Shown: one piece after another, positions 7,596-13,455 of the stretch | Layout: each line of letters opens with the position of its first letter | Position numbering within the stretch: the stretch's first letter is position 1 | Assembly: GCA_026991065.1 (NCBI GenBank) | Contig: JALXCG010000663.1 | Span: 1 to 13,455, forward strand | Reading direction: 5' to 3' | Length of the DNA stretch: 13,455 nt | Source: Gemmatimonadota bacterium | GTDB lineage: Bacteria; GCA-2686955 | Position numbers and translations under genes: made by a program | Notes under the pieces: model-generated | The model's input: the letters and a program-made list of their open reading frames with translations, nothing else | Databases searched by the model: none | What the model was told of the DNA's origin: nothing

Positions 7596-8627
7596 ATGTT
7601 GAAGACCCAAACGCCATTCGGAGTCATTGGCGCGGAGTTGGCCCGCTTCGAGGCGTCGTGGCTGGAAACTCTCACTGCGGATTTTTCGCTGATCCACGAG
7701 GTTTCCTCTTATCTACAGAAGATGCGGGGGAAGCGGTTTCGGCCCGCCCTAACCTTTTTGGCCGCCGGGACACCGTCCGATCCCAACATCCAGAGGCGAG
7801 TGCAGACCTCCGCGCTGGTCGTGGAGATGTTGCACACGGCCTCTCTGATCCACGACGACATCATCGATCACTCTCTCCTGCGTCGGGGCATGGGCACGAT
7901 CAACGCGCGCTGGAACCGAAAGACCGCGGTGCTGATGGGGGACTACCTTTTTGCCCGGGCGTTTACAACCCTCGTGCATGAGACCATGCCGGACGTTGTC
8001 GAGATCATGGCGGACGTAACTCTCGAGCTTTCCGAGGGAGAACTGCTCCAGGAGCAGGTCATTTTTCAGCCTGATCTGGATGAGGCCAGTTATTTCCGGT
8101 TGATCGAACTCAAGACCTCTGCCCTGATCGGCGCAGCTTGTGAAATCGGTGGCGTCGTATCTGGTGCCAGTTCCGACCAACGTGCTCGACTGCGCGAATT
8201 TGGGCGCGGGCTCGGTCTTGTTTACCAGATCGTCGACGACCTTCTGGATGTTGCCGGCAGTGAGGCTTGCCTTGGCAAGCCGGTGCATGCTGACCTCGAG
8301 CAGGGCAAGGTGACGCTGCCGTTGATCTGCGCCCAGCAGCACGCGACGGATGAGGAGCGGGGGCGACTCCGGGAGATTTTCGCTCACGGCTTGCAGCGGC
8401 GTGAGCCGGCAGATGGGAGTCCCCCACCTGACTTGGGTTCATTGCCACCGGTTCATTGGGAAGAGGTCGAGGCGTTGATCGAGCGTTATGACGGTGTTCG
8501 GCACGCCCGGGTGCGCGTCGCGGAGTTGGCGGATGAAACCCGAAGAGTTTTGCACTCAGGAGTTGCTCCGGCGATCGTTGCGCGACTCGAGCCGGTTCTT
8601 GATTTTGTCCTCGCTCGCGATCATTGA
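7596..8627 (+). CDS. All-trans polyprenyl diphosphate synthase (probably long chain, IspB/HepT-like)
   Basis: Condenses isopentenyl diphosphate onto an allylic diphosphate to make the prenyl tail of quinones; membrane-associated or cytosolic. The product is 343 residues. GKRFRP at 45-50 is the IPP-binding region. The first Asp-rich motif is DDIID at 87-91 with the following LLRRG, and the second is DDLLD at 214-218 after GLVYQIV, then GKP and DLEQGKVTLPL. The fifth residue before the first Asp motif is Ala (A82) rather than an aromatic, which in this family goes with long-chain (C35-C50) products, so a quinone side-chain synthase is inferred. GKPVHADL has His where Gly is usual. A Pro-rich stretch at about 270-285 is an insertion. 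The gene starts 3 bases after the tatC stop with only a weak purine-rich ribosome-binding site (7581-7588), suggesting translational coupling. Confidence 0.93.
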   Translation: MLKTQTPFGVIGAELARFEASWLETLTADFSLIHEVSSYLQKMRGKRFRPALTFLAAGTPSDPNIQRRVQTSALVVEMLHTASLIHDDIIDHSLLRRGMGTINARWNRKTAVLMGDYLFARAFTTLVHETMPDVVEIMADVTLELSEGELLQEQVIFQPDLDEASYFRLIELKTSALIGAACEIGGVVSGASSDQRARLREFGRGLGLVYQIVDDLLDVAGSEACLGKPVHADLEQGKVTLPLICAQQHATDEERGRLREIFAHGLQRREPADGSPPPDLGSLPPVHWEEVEALIERYDGVRHARVRVAELADETRRVLHSGVAPAIVARLEPVLDFVLARDH

Positions 8628-8656
8628 TGATGATTGCGGATTGGAGACTTCAATAG

Positions 8657-8932
8657 ATGGCACTGCGCAGCCAAAAAAAGCCACTCGGACTGGTGCTGAT
8701 AATTCTGATACTGGGCATGCTGGTTGGCAGTGTGCTGGGAGAGTTGATCGGTGAGTTTGTGGTTGACGGCGTAGTGAAAGATTTCTTCACCCGCTCGATT
8801 ACTGCGGGTTTCGGGCCCGCGCCACTGGACTTGGTCGTTGTGCAGTTGACTCTTGGGATGCGCGTCAAACTCAATGTGATCAGTGTTGTCGGCGTGGCCC
8901 TGGCCGCCTATCTTCTGCGATGGTACGAATGA
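8657..8932 (+). CDS. Small membrane protein, DUF4321 family
   Basis: A 91-residue protein of unknown function. The pattern fits DUF4321: a short basic N-terminus (QKKP), a first membrane helix at about 10-32 rich in Gly and Leu (LILGMLVGSVLGELIG), a polar middle, then PLDLVVVQLTLGM, a short VKLN motif and a second membrane helix at about 72-89 ending LLRWYE. TTGGAG at 8641-8646 lies 10 bases before the ATG and fixes the start. Its stop overlaps the ATG of the following lipoprotein gene (ATGA), so the two are probably cotranslated. The family assignment is by pattern recognition; no role can be given. Confidence 0.8.
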   Translation: MALRSQKKPLGLVLIILILGMLVGSVLGELIGEFVVDGVVKDFFTRSITAGFGPAPLDLVVVQLTLGMRVKLNVISVVGVALAAYLLRWYE

Positions 8933-10146
8933 GAATAGCGATGTGGGGCTTTGTCCTCCTTGTTTTGCCCGCCGCTGGTTGCGGTGATGTCTCTGGAGAT
9001 CTGCCGAGTGGCTTCTCCGATCGCGGGGGTCTCGATCGCCAAGTAGTCCGGGTTTCGCTCCCGGCCAACCGCAGCGCGTCGGTTTTTGCCGAGAGCGCGA
9101 ATGGCAGCGCATTCGCAATTCATGTTGGAGAGCGAGAGGGGGTTCGCGCAACCAGCATCCTGCGATTTTCGCTGGCGGACTCGCTCGGCAACCCCTTCTT
9201 CACTTCAGATGACACGCTTCTCGAAGCCAATCTGACCTTGACTTCATTGCGCAAGAGGCCGTTGACGGGCGTGCAGACTGTCGATGTTTGGGCAGTCTGT
9301 TCCGATTGGGATGAGAGCGAGTTGGTCACAACAACCGAAACGCCACCGACGCCAATCGAACACCTGGTCTGTGGTGATGCGCCCATCGGTCAGATGGAGT
9401 TCTCCGGGGGAGACACCACCAGTGCAACCCTTGCCATCTCCCTTGAGCAGATAGACCGCTGGATGCTTGAGCCGGAGAACAACTTTGGGATCGCTCTGTT
9501 GCCGGTGGCTGATTCTTCGATGGTGGCGATCTCTTCTCAGAACGCAGCGTTTCCCCCGCACCTCGACATCGTCACACGCACGGGGGGGCGCTCTCGGGTA
9601 TTCTCGCTGGAGCCGGAGGAAGACACGTACGCTGTCGCGACCACGGTTCCGGCCCTGTCCGGGGACGCGGTGATCACCGTGCAGAACGGGCTTGCAAGGC
9701 GCGCCCTGCTCGCCTTCGACACGAGTTCGATCCCGCATGGAGCCACGATTCTCGCCGCCAAACTGGTTCTTTTTCCGGCGGCATCGCACACTTGGGCTTT
9801 CAAAACCGGCTATGGTCTGGAGGTCTATGAAGCGGTGGCTGAAAACTGGAGCGGATCCTATCCAAACTTGGATGAGAACCCGACCCCCGGAACGACGGTT
9901 GACCTTTTCGACTTGGCGGGCCTTTTGGCTGATAGCTTGGCTCTCAATGTCCAGGTTCCGGTACAGGAATGGGTCAACCAGGCGAGCAGCAATCAGGGGT
10001 TGCTCCTGCGCACCACGTCCGAGGTTGGCGACGTTTCCTATTTGGGATTCTACGCAGGGAGCGCGGCTCCCCCGGATTCACTGCCGCGACTGGAAGTACA
10101 CTTCGTGCCAGCCGCTGATCCTCGTTTTGGCGGGGGCTCCTCATGA
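8929..10146 (+). CDS. Lipoprotein with two DNRLRE-like domains
   Basis: Predicted secreted lipoprotein, function unknown. With ATG 8929, which overlaps the previous stop, the protein is 405 residues and begins with a short hydrophobic signal ending LPAAGC; C18 would be lipidated and is followed by Gly, consistent with outer-membrane sorting. ATG 8920 and ATG 8941 are possible alternatives. The mature part is an internal duplication: SILRFSLADS / LLEANLTLTS / VDVWAVCSDWDES / IDRWMLEPENNFGIALL / HLDIV (about 76-214) corresponds to ALLAFDTSSI / ILAAKLVLFP / LEVYEAVAENWSG / VQEWVNQASSNQGLLL / RLEVHFV (about 259-393). This is the DNRLRE pattern found in bacterial surface and carbohydrate-associated proteins. 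Copy 1 has two Cys (C124, C148) that could form a disulfide. It is coupled by ATGA to the barrel gene that follows, suggesting a joint role at the outer membrane. Confidence 0.8.
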   Translation: MRIAMWGFVLLVLPAAGCGDVSGDLPSGFSDRGGLDRQVVRVSLPANRSASVFAESANGSAFAIHVGEREGVRATSILRFSLADSLGNPFFTSDDTLLEANLTLTSLRKRPLTGVQTVDVWAVCSDWDESELVTTTETPPTPIEHLVCGDAPIGQMEFSGGDTTSATLAISLEQIDRWMLEPENNFGIALLPVADSSMVAISSQNAAFPPHLDIVTRTGGRSRVFSLEPEEDTYAVATTVPALSGDAVITVQNGLARRALLAFDTSSIPHGATILAAKLVLFPAASHTWAFKTGYGLEVYEAVAENWSGSYPNLDENPTPGTTVDLFDLAGLLADSLALNVQVPVQEWVNQASSNQGLLLRTTSEVGDVSYLGFYAGSAAPPDSLPRLEVHFVPAADPRFGGGSS

Positions 10147-11426
10147 AAGCCCAATTCTTTTCCGGTGGGGGGGGGCTTTTCTCCGGGCGTCGGGTTTCTC
10201 CTCTGTTTCTTGGTGTGCTGCTGGTCGGCATGTGGGGGCTCTTTGGTAGCCCCCGCCCGGCTAGCGCGGACACAGTTTTTTCTTTGGATGGAGTGGGTGA
10301 GCCGCTGATTGGCAGCGACGTTCGGGCCTGGGGAATGGGCGGGGCGGCGATGGCGCTAGGTGACGGGCGCTCCTACTCTGTACTCAATCCCGCAACTGCA
10401 AGGGTGCGGGAGCAGGCCGTCCTGTCCGTCACGGCGGCTCCTGGATTTCTGCGGACCACTGGTCCTGACGCGGTCCTGCATCGAGAGGGGTTCGCCCTCG
10501 ATCTGGCTCATCTGCTTTTCCCCCAGGCCGGCAACGGTACACTCTCGCTTTCGTTGCACAGGTTGGCATCCTTTAATACACCGCGAATCGAATCCCAACT
10601 GGCGATCGACGGCGATGTCTATCGTCGATCAGCACAATCCAGCGGGAGTCTGACCGCAGCCGGTGTCGGCTACTCTGTCGATTGGGGCAACTGGTCTCTC
10701 GGTGGCAGGGCTGACTACCTGTTCGGCAGTGCCCGCGAGGAGTGGATTGTTGCCTTTGAGGCGGACACTCTCTTCTACGACTCTTCCGGGCGCGCCGTGT
10801 CGATCCGTGACCAGGTTGATCAGCAGAGCACATCGATCTTGGGGGCGGGGATTTCCTTTGGGCTGCTTTATCGCGGAGAGATTTCGGTGGGAGCAACCCT
10901 TAACTGGTCTCCGTGGGCCGAGGGGCATGCCACGACTGCGGGGCTGGCGTCGGGGCTTTCCGAGTCTCAGGCTGTGGACTATGAACTGCCGCTACGGATC
11001 GGCGTGGGGGGGGCGTGGCAGCCCGGACCGCGGCTGACCTGCGTGATCGACGGCGAATGGTCCCGTTGGTCCAAGTTTCGCTACGACGGTGAATATCCCG
11101 ATGATATCCGGGATTCCTATCGATTGGCCGGGGGGATCGAGTGGTACGCGGGAGCCGCTGGAACCTTCCTTGAACACCATCTCCCGTTGCGTCTCGGAGC
11201 TGCCTACACGCCGTTGCCGTACGCGGCGCGTGAGACCGGAGGTGGTCGAAGCCGCGTGGGCAAGGGGCTTCTCACCCTGGGTTCCGGCACCTCCTTTTCA
11301 AAGGGGCGGGGCTGGATCGACGTGGCATTTGAGTATGGATTCAGATCGCACGCTGCGATCCAGGAGCAGGAGTTCCGTCTTCACATCTCCATCTCCGCAG
11401 TGGAGAAGTGGTCTCGCAAATTCTGA
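10143..11426 (+). CDS. Outer-membrane beta-barrel protein, FadL/PorV-like
   Basis: Predicted outer-membrane protein, 427 residues. The signal peptide has an unusual Gly-rich n-region (GGGG at 8-11), a hydrophobic core at about 20-35, and likely cleavage after PASA at about residue 42. The mature N-terminus has DVRAWGMGGAAMALGDGRSYSVLNPAT, equivalent to the GMGGAxxAxxDDxxxxxxNPA signature of FadL/OMPP1 and PorV-type barrels. The rest is made of alternating amphipathic strands rich in aromatic and Gly residues, with late repeats such as LRLGAAYTP and GWIDVAFEYGF and a final strand before the C-terminal Phe. The ATG overlaps the lipoprotein stop, with a G-rich ribosome-binding site (GGGGG 10132-10136). 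The gene carries a nine-G tract at 10167-10175 and an eight-G tract at 11006-11013. The ligand is unknown: hydrophobic transport, secretion accessory or structural roles are all possible. Confidence 0.82.
   Translation: MKAQFFSGGGGLFSGRRVSPLFLGVLLVGMWGLFGSPRPASADTVFSLDGVGEPLIGSDVRAWGMGGAAMALGDGRSYSVLNPATARVREQAVLSVTAAPGFLRTTGPDAVLHREGFALDLAHLLFPQAGNGTLSLSLHRLASFNTPRIESQLAIDGDVYRRSAQSSGSLTAAGVGYSVDWGNWSLGGRADYLFGSAREEWIVAFEADTLFYDSSGRAVSIRDQVDQQSTSILGAGISFGLLYRGEISVGATLNWSPWAEGHATTAGLASGLSESQAVDYELPLRIGVGGAWQPGPRLTCVIDGEWSRWSKFRYDGEYPDDIRDSYRLAGGIEWYAGAAGTFLEHHLPLRLGAAYTPLPYAARETGGGRSRVGKGLLTLGSGTSFSKGRGWIDVAFEYGFRSHAAIQEQEFRLHISISAVEKWSRKF
10167..10175 (+). repeat. Poly-G tract (9) in the signal-peptide coding region of the barrel gene
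   Basis: Nine G form codons 9-11 of the barrel gene, 24 bases after its ATG. Losing one G brings TGA at 10306-10308 into frame; gaining one brings TAG at 10247-10249 into frame. Either change truncates the product at or just after the signal peptide. Tracts of this kind near the 5' end of surface-protein genes are known phase-variation sites in other bacteria. Switching here is inference. Confidence 0.6.
11006..11013 (+). repeat. Poly-G tract (8) inside the barrel coding region
   Basis: Eight consecutive G within the codons for the IGVGGAW strand of the FadL/PorV-like protein. It is the second long G run in the same gene, in frame as read. Confidence 0.45.
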
Positions 11427-11436
11427 TAGATCAAGC

Positions 11437-12636
11437 ATGATACCGATTCTCATCTATCACTCGATCAATGAGCCGCGCCGCGACCATGTATGGGGAGTTC
11501 TGTCTCTTCCGCCGGCAGTGTTTGCCCGGCAGATGGAGTACCTTCGCCGTGCCGGATTGGCGCCGATCACTCTCCAGGAGGCGTACGAAGGCCTGCAGAA
11601 CCCTGCGCTCCTGCCGCCGAATCCCGTGGTGGTTACTTTCGATGACGGCTATCTCGACAACTGGCTTTTCGCTTTTCCCATTCTCGAGAAGTACCGGATT
11701 CCGGCGACCGTCTTTCCTCCCAACGCCTTTATCGATCGGCGACCCGGCCTGCGCGAACGTCGCGGCATCGCTCCTGGCGATCCCGCCTCCTATGGATTCA
11801 TGAGTTTTGACGAACTGCGCCAGATGGAAGCCTCGGGACTCGTTCGGATTGAATCGCATTCGATGACTCACGGCGAAATCACCGTGGGGCCTCGGATCCT
11901 CGACTTCCACCACCCGGACGGAGACGCTTACTGGCTTTACTGGCAGATGTTTCCGGAGCGTAAACCGGGCTGGCTCACGGTTGACTACCGCGCCGAGATT
12001 CCCCTTGGTGTACCAGTCTACCAACATACCTATGCGATGGTGGAACGAGCCTGGAACACGCCGGGGGAGGAGCGCCAAGCGTGTATTGAACACGTCGCCG
12101 GAAACGGGGGGAGCGCTTTCTTTCAACGCGTGGGCTGGCGTGAAGAACTGCGCGCCGTGGCGGCAGAGGCTGCCCCGAGTGACCGTGATTCGCAGGAGCG
12201 GCGCGAGTCCGAAGCTGCCTATCGGGAGCGGGTCATGCGGGAACTGCGTGATAGTCGGCGTGAGCTTGAAGAGGCAATGGGACACGAGGTTCGCTTCCTC
12301 TGTTGGCCTTGTGGCCTCTACAATGAAACCATTCGGGCGTGGGCGCAGGAGGCTGGGTTCTGGGCGACATTGACCTGCGACCAGCATTCGAATCACCCCG
12401 CGCAGGATCCGACGCTGCTGCATCGCCTCTATTTTGGTCAGGACGAGCGCTACCTCCGGAGTCCCACGAACCGCTTGCTGAATCTGCGTTTTCGGGGCAC
12501 CCTCAAGAGCGCGCATGGCTCGCCCGTGGGCAAGATCATGACTGTCGCCGCCAATCGTTCGATGGCCCTGATCGACTTGGCGCGTCGGAAAGCCGGGAAG
12601 ACCCGGTCTTACCGCGCAATCAAGGCTTCGGGATAA
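11437..12636 (+). CDS. Polysaccharide deacetylase (NodB homology domain), cytoplasmic form
   Basis: Metal-dependent carbohydrate esterase 4-type deacetylase, 399 residues. It opens IPILIYHSI, a common start of this group, and has no signal peptide. NodB motif 1 is TFDDG at 67-71 (catalytic D69, metal ligand D70). Motif 2 is SHSMTH at 140-145 (metal ligands H141 and H145). The motif 3 region is FLCWPCGLYN at 287-296, and LLHR at 327-330 may be motif 5. Between motifs 2 and 3 lie about 140 residues, much more than usual, including an Asp/Trp/Tyr-rich part (155-175) and a highly charged helix (about 248-283). The ATG at 11437 is 10 bases after the barrel stop, has no strong ribosome-binding site, and begins the homology; the in-frame extension to 11089 lies inside the barrel gene. 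With the BY-kinase-like gene downstream it probably belongs to exopolysaccharide or glycan modification. The substrate is unknown. Confidence 0.88.
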   Translation: MIPILIYHSINEPRRDHVWGVLSLPPAVFARQMEYLRRAGLAPITLQEAYEGLQNPALLPPNPVVVTFDDGYLDNWLFAFPILEKYRIPATVFPPNAFIDRRPGLRERRGIAPGDPASYGFMSFDELRQMEASGLVRIESHSMTHGEITVGPRILDFHHPDGDAYWLYWQMFPERKPGWLTVDYRAEIPLGVPVYQHTYAMVERAWNTPGEERQACIEHVAGNGGSAFFQRVGWREELRAVAAEAAPSDRDSQERRESEAAYRERVMRELRDSRRELEEAMGHEVRFLCWPCGLYNETIRAWAQEAGFWATLTCDQHSNHPAQDPTLLHRLYFGQDERYLRSPTNRLLNLRFRGTLKSAHGSPVGKIMTVAANRSMALIDLARRKAGKTRSYRAIKASG

Positions 12637-12643
12637 TCTTTGG

Positions 12644-12673
12644 TGACCTTGGGTGTGCCGTCACACGGGGTCA
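12644..12673 (+). terminator. Two-part hairpin just after the deacetylase gene (possible terminator)
   Basis: TGACC (12644-12648) pairs with GGTCA (12669-12673), and inside it GTGTG (12653-12657) pairs with CACAC (12662-12666) around a CCGT loop, with a 4x2 internal loop. It starts 8 bases after the stop codon. No T-run follows, so it would be a weak or factor-dependent end signal at best. Confidence 0.3.
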
Positions 12674-12755
12674 AGTCGCGCCGAAAATGAGTCGATCACC
12701 GAAGAAGAGTTGAGGGCCGAATTTGCAGCCGTTTCTGAAATCTGATGAGCCGCCG

Positions 12756-12831
12756 AGTTCTCTATGTTAGCTTCTTTTGTTTACAGAGAAACCAACTAGC
12801 CCGGCCTGCCCGCCCGATCCATCCACGAAGG
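12756..12831 (+). promoter_or_regulatory. AT-richer leader of the BY-kinase-like gene, possible promoter region
   Basis: The 205-base gap 12637-12841 is the largest in the window. Its bases from about 12756 to 12800 are noticeably poorer in GC, with TATGTT at 12763-12768 as a possible -10 but no convincing -35 at 16-18 bases. GAAGG at 12827-12831 is a plausible Shine-Dalgarno 10 bases before ATG 12842. A promoter for a new polysaccharide operon is expected here but is not firmly identified. Confidence 0.3.
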
Positions 12832-12841
12832 TTCGTTTGCC

Positions 12842-13455
12842 ATGAGTGATTCTCCGGCCACGCCAACCCATGCAGATTTGCGCGTGCTTGATGACTCAGT
12901 TCGCACATTCCCATTGCAGCCTTACCTGGCGCCAGTGCTCGCGTCGGCCCAGGTTCGCGGTCAGCTCGAAGCGCTGCTCCAACGGTTGGGATTGCATGTC
13001 ATCGAACGCGACTCGTTGAGCGTGGCACTGAACGGTGTCGATCCGAACGTCGGAACCACCACGATGGCGGTTGGGCTTGGATGGATGCTGGCCACTCGCC
13101 ACCATCTACCTACTCTGATTCTCGGTGCTGATCTACGTGCCGTGGACTCCGAAGGAGACTCCCGAGCCATACGCGGATTGCGCGATGTACTGGCGGGGAA
13201 TCTATCGATCAGTCAGGCGATTCACCATTCGGAATTCGACAGTCTCGATGTTCTACCGGCCGGCTCTGGAGAGACACGCCTCGCCGGCTCCGATTTTGGT
13301 CGCATACTGCGCGAGATGGAACGTTCCTATAAGACGATCGTCGTGGATACCGCACCAGTACTGAACTTTCCCGAAAGCGCGCTCATCATGGCCAGCGCTC
13401 ACGCCACGCTTTTGGTCGCGAAGCACCAGCACACCAGTCGCAAACGGCTGTCGCA
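12842..13455 (+). CDS. BY-kinase-like / CpsD-CapB-Wzc-type ATPase with degenerate P-loop, 3' end outside window
   Basis: Partial: 204 codons are visible, then the window ends in an open frame. From about residue 93 it follows the pattern of the cytoplasmic ATPase domain of bacterial tyrosine autokinases that control exopolysaccharide polymerisation: LILGADLR at 92-99 (Walker A' region), GLRDVLAGNLSISQAI at 112-127, LDVLPAG at 135-141, FGRILREMERSYKTIVVDTAPV at 152-173 with Walker B Asp D169, and the ATLLVAKHQHTSRKRL end. The Walker A site is eroded: where the family has PGEGKST this reads PNVGTTT (68-74), lacking the P-loop lysine, and the first Asp of the A' motif is Gly (G95). About 60 residues precede the domain. 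No frameshift explains the changes, so it may be a non-catalytic partner or an atypical ATPase. It is probably the first gene of an exopolysaccharide cluster continuing beyond the window. Confidence 0.8.
   Translation, partial: MSDSPATPTHADLRVLDDSVRTFPLQPYLAPVLASAQVRGQLEALLQRLGLHVIERDSLSVALNGVDPNVGTTTMAVGLGWMLATRHHLPTLILGADLRAVDSEGDSRAIRGLRDVLAGNLSISQAIHHSEFDSLDVLPAGSGETRLAGSDFGRILREMERSYKTIVVDTAPVLNFPESALIMASAHATLLVAKHQHTSRKRLS

Noticed and set aside
9244-9789. Minus-strand open frame opposite the lipoprotein gene
   Set aside because: Low-complexity Arg/Gly-rich translation, and the + strand shows a lipobox and a duplicated domain.
11089-11436. Upstream in-frame extension of the deacetylase
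   Set aside because: It lies wholly within the barrel gene in another frame; homology begins at the ATG at 11437.
11431-12516. Long open frame (361 codons) on the minus strand opposite the deacetylase
   Set aside because: The + strand product has clear NodB motifs. The antisense translation shows no recognisable domain and has Arg/Pro/His-rich composition typical of a shadow frame in GC-rich DNA.
12339-12713. A + strand frame crossing the deacetylase end into the gap
   Set aside because: Overlaps the deacetylase in another frame and shows no domain, start signal or family pattern.
13125-13364. Short + strand frame of 79 codons near the end
   Set aside because: It is out of frame with, and inside, the BY-kinase-like gene, whose own frame has family motifs on both sides of this interval.

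Overview
The window is a gene-dense stretch of bacterial chromosome, GC-rich (roughly 60% by eye), with every supported gene on the + strand and most neighbours overlapping or separated by a few bases. The organism looks like a diderm: there is a lipoprotein with a lipobox, an outer-membrane beta-barrel, TatC, and the start of an exopolysaccharide-type locus. The mix of a leucine dehydrogenase, an rpiB-glyA-nrdR block, a DUF4321 protein and DNRLRE/FadL-like surface proteins suggests an uncultured phylum of the FCB/Eisenbacteria/Krumholzibacteriota kind or a deltaproteobacterium-like lineage. That placement is inference only; no phylogenetic marker here settles it.

Layout. (1) 2-1908: the C-terminal two-thirds or so of a UvrD/PcrA-type helicase, cut by the window edge, overlapped by or abutting a threonylcarbamoyl-AMP synthase gene (tsaC/ywlC). 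(2) 1909-4202: a well-formed sigma70-like promoter precedes a 3-hydroxybutyryl-CoA dehydrogenase; a leucine dehydrogenase follows. Together they suggest branched-chain amino acid and acyl-CoA metabolism. (3) 4203-6438: a strong palindrome, then rpiB, glyA and nrdR, covering pentose phosphate, one-carbon metabolism and ribonucleotide reductase control. (4) 6435-8932: tatC with an unusual N-terminal extension and a large first periplasmic loop, a long-chain polyprenyl diphosphate synthase, and a small DUF4321 membrane protein. (5) 8929-11426: a lipoprotein with two DNRLRE-like domains, translationally coupled to a FadL/PorV-like barrel whose signal-peptide region carries a nine-G tract. (6) 11437-13455: a cytoplasmic NodB-type polysaccharide deacetylase, then, after a 205-base gap, a BY-kinase-like (CpsD/CapB/Wzc C-terminal) ATPase with an eroded P-loop that runs off the end. 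This probably marks the start of an exopolysaccharide cluster.

The most unusual signals are: in-frame mononucleotide G/C tracts placed where slippage would switch the barrel gene OFF, or could switch TatC between long and short forms; a helicase motif V and a BY-kinase Walker A that have lost key residues without any frameshift; the large periplasmic insertion in TatC; and the lipoprotein-barrel pair of unknown function. No CRISPR array, tRNA, rRNA, insertion sequence or phage gene was seen.
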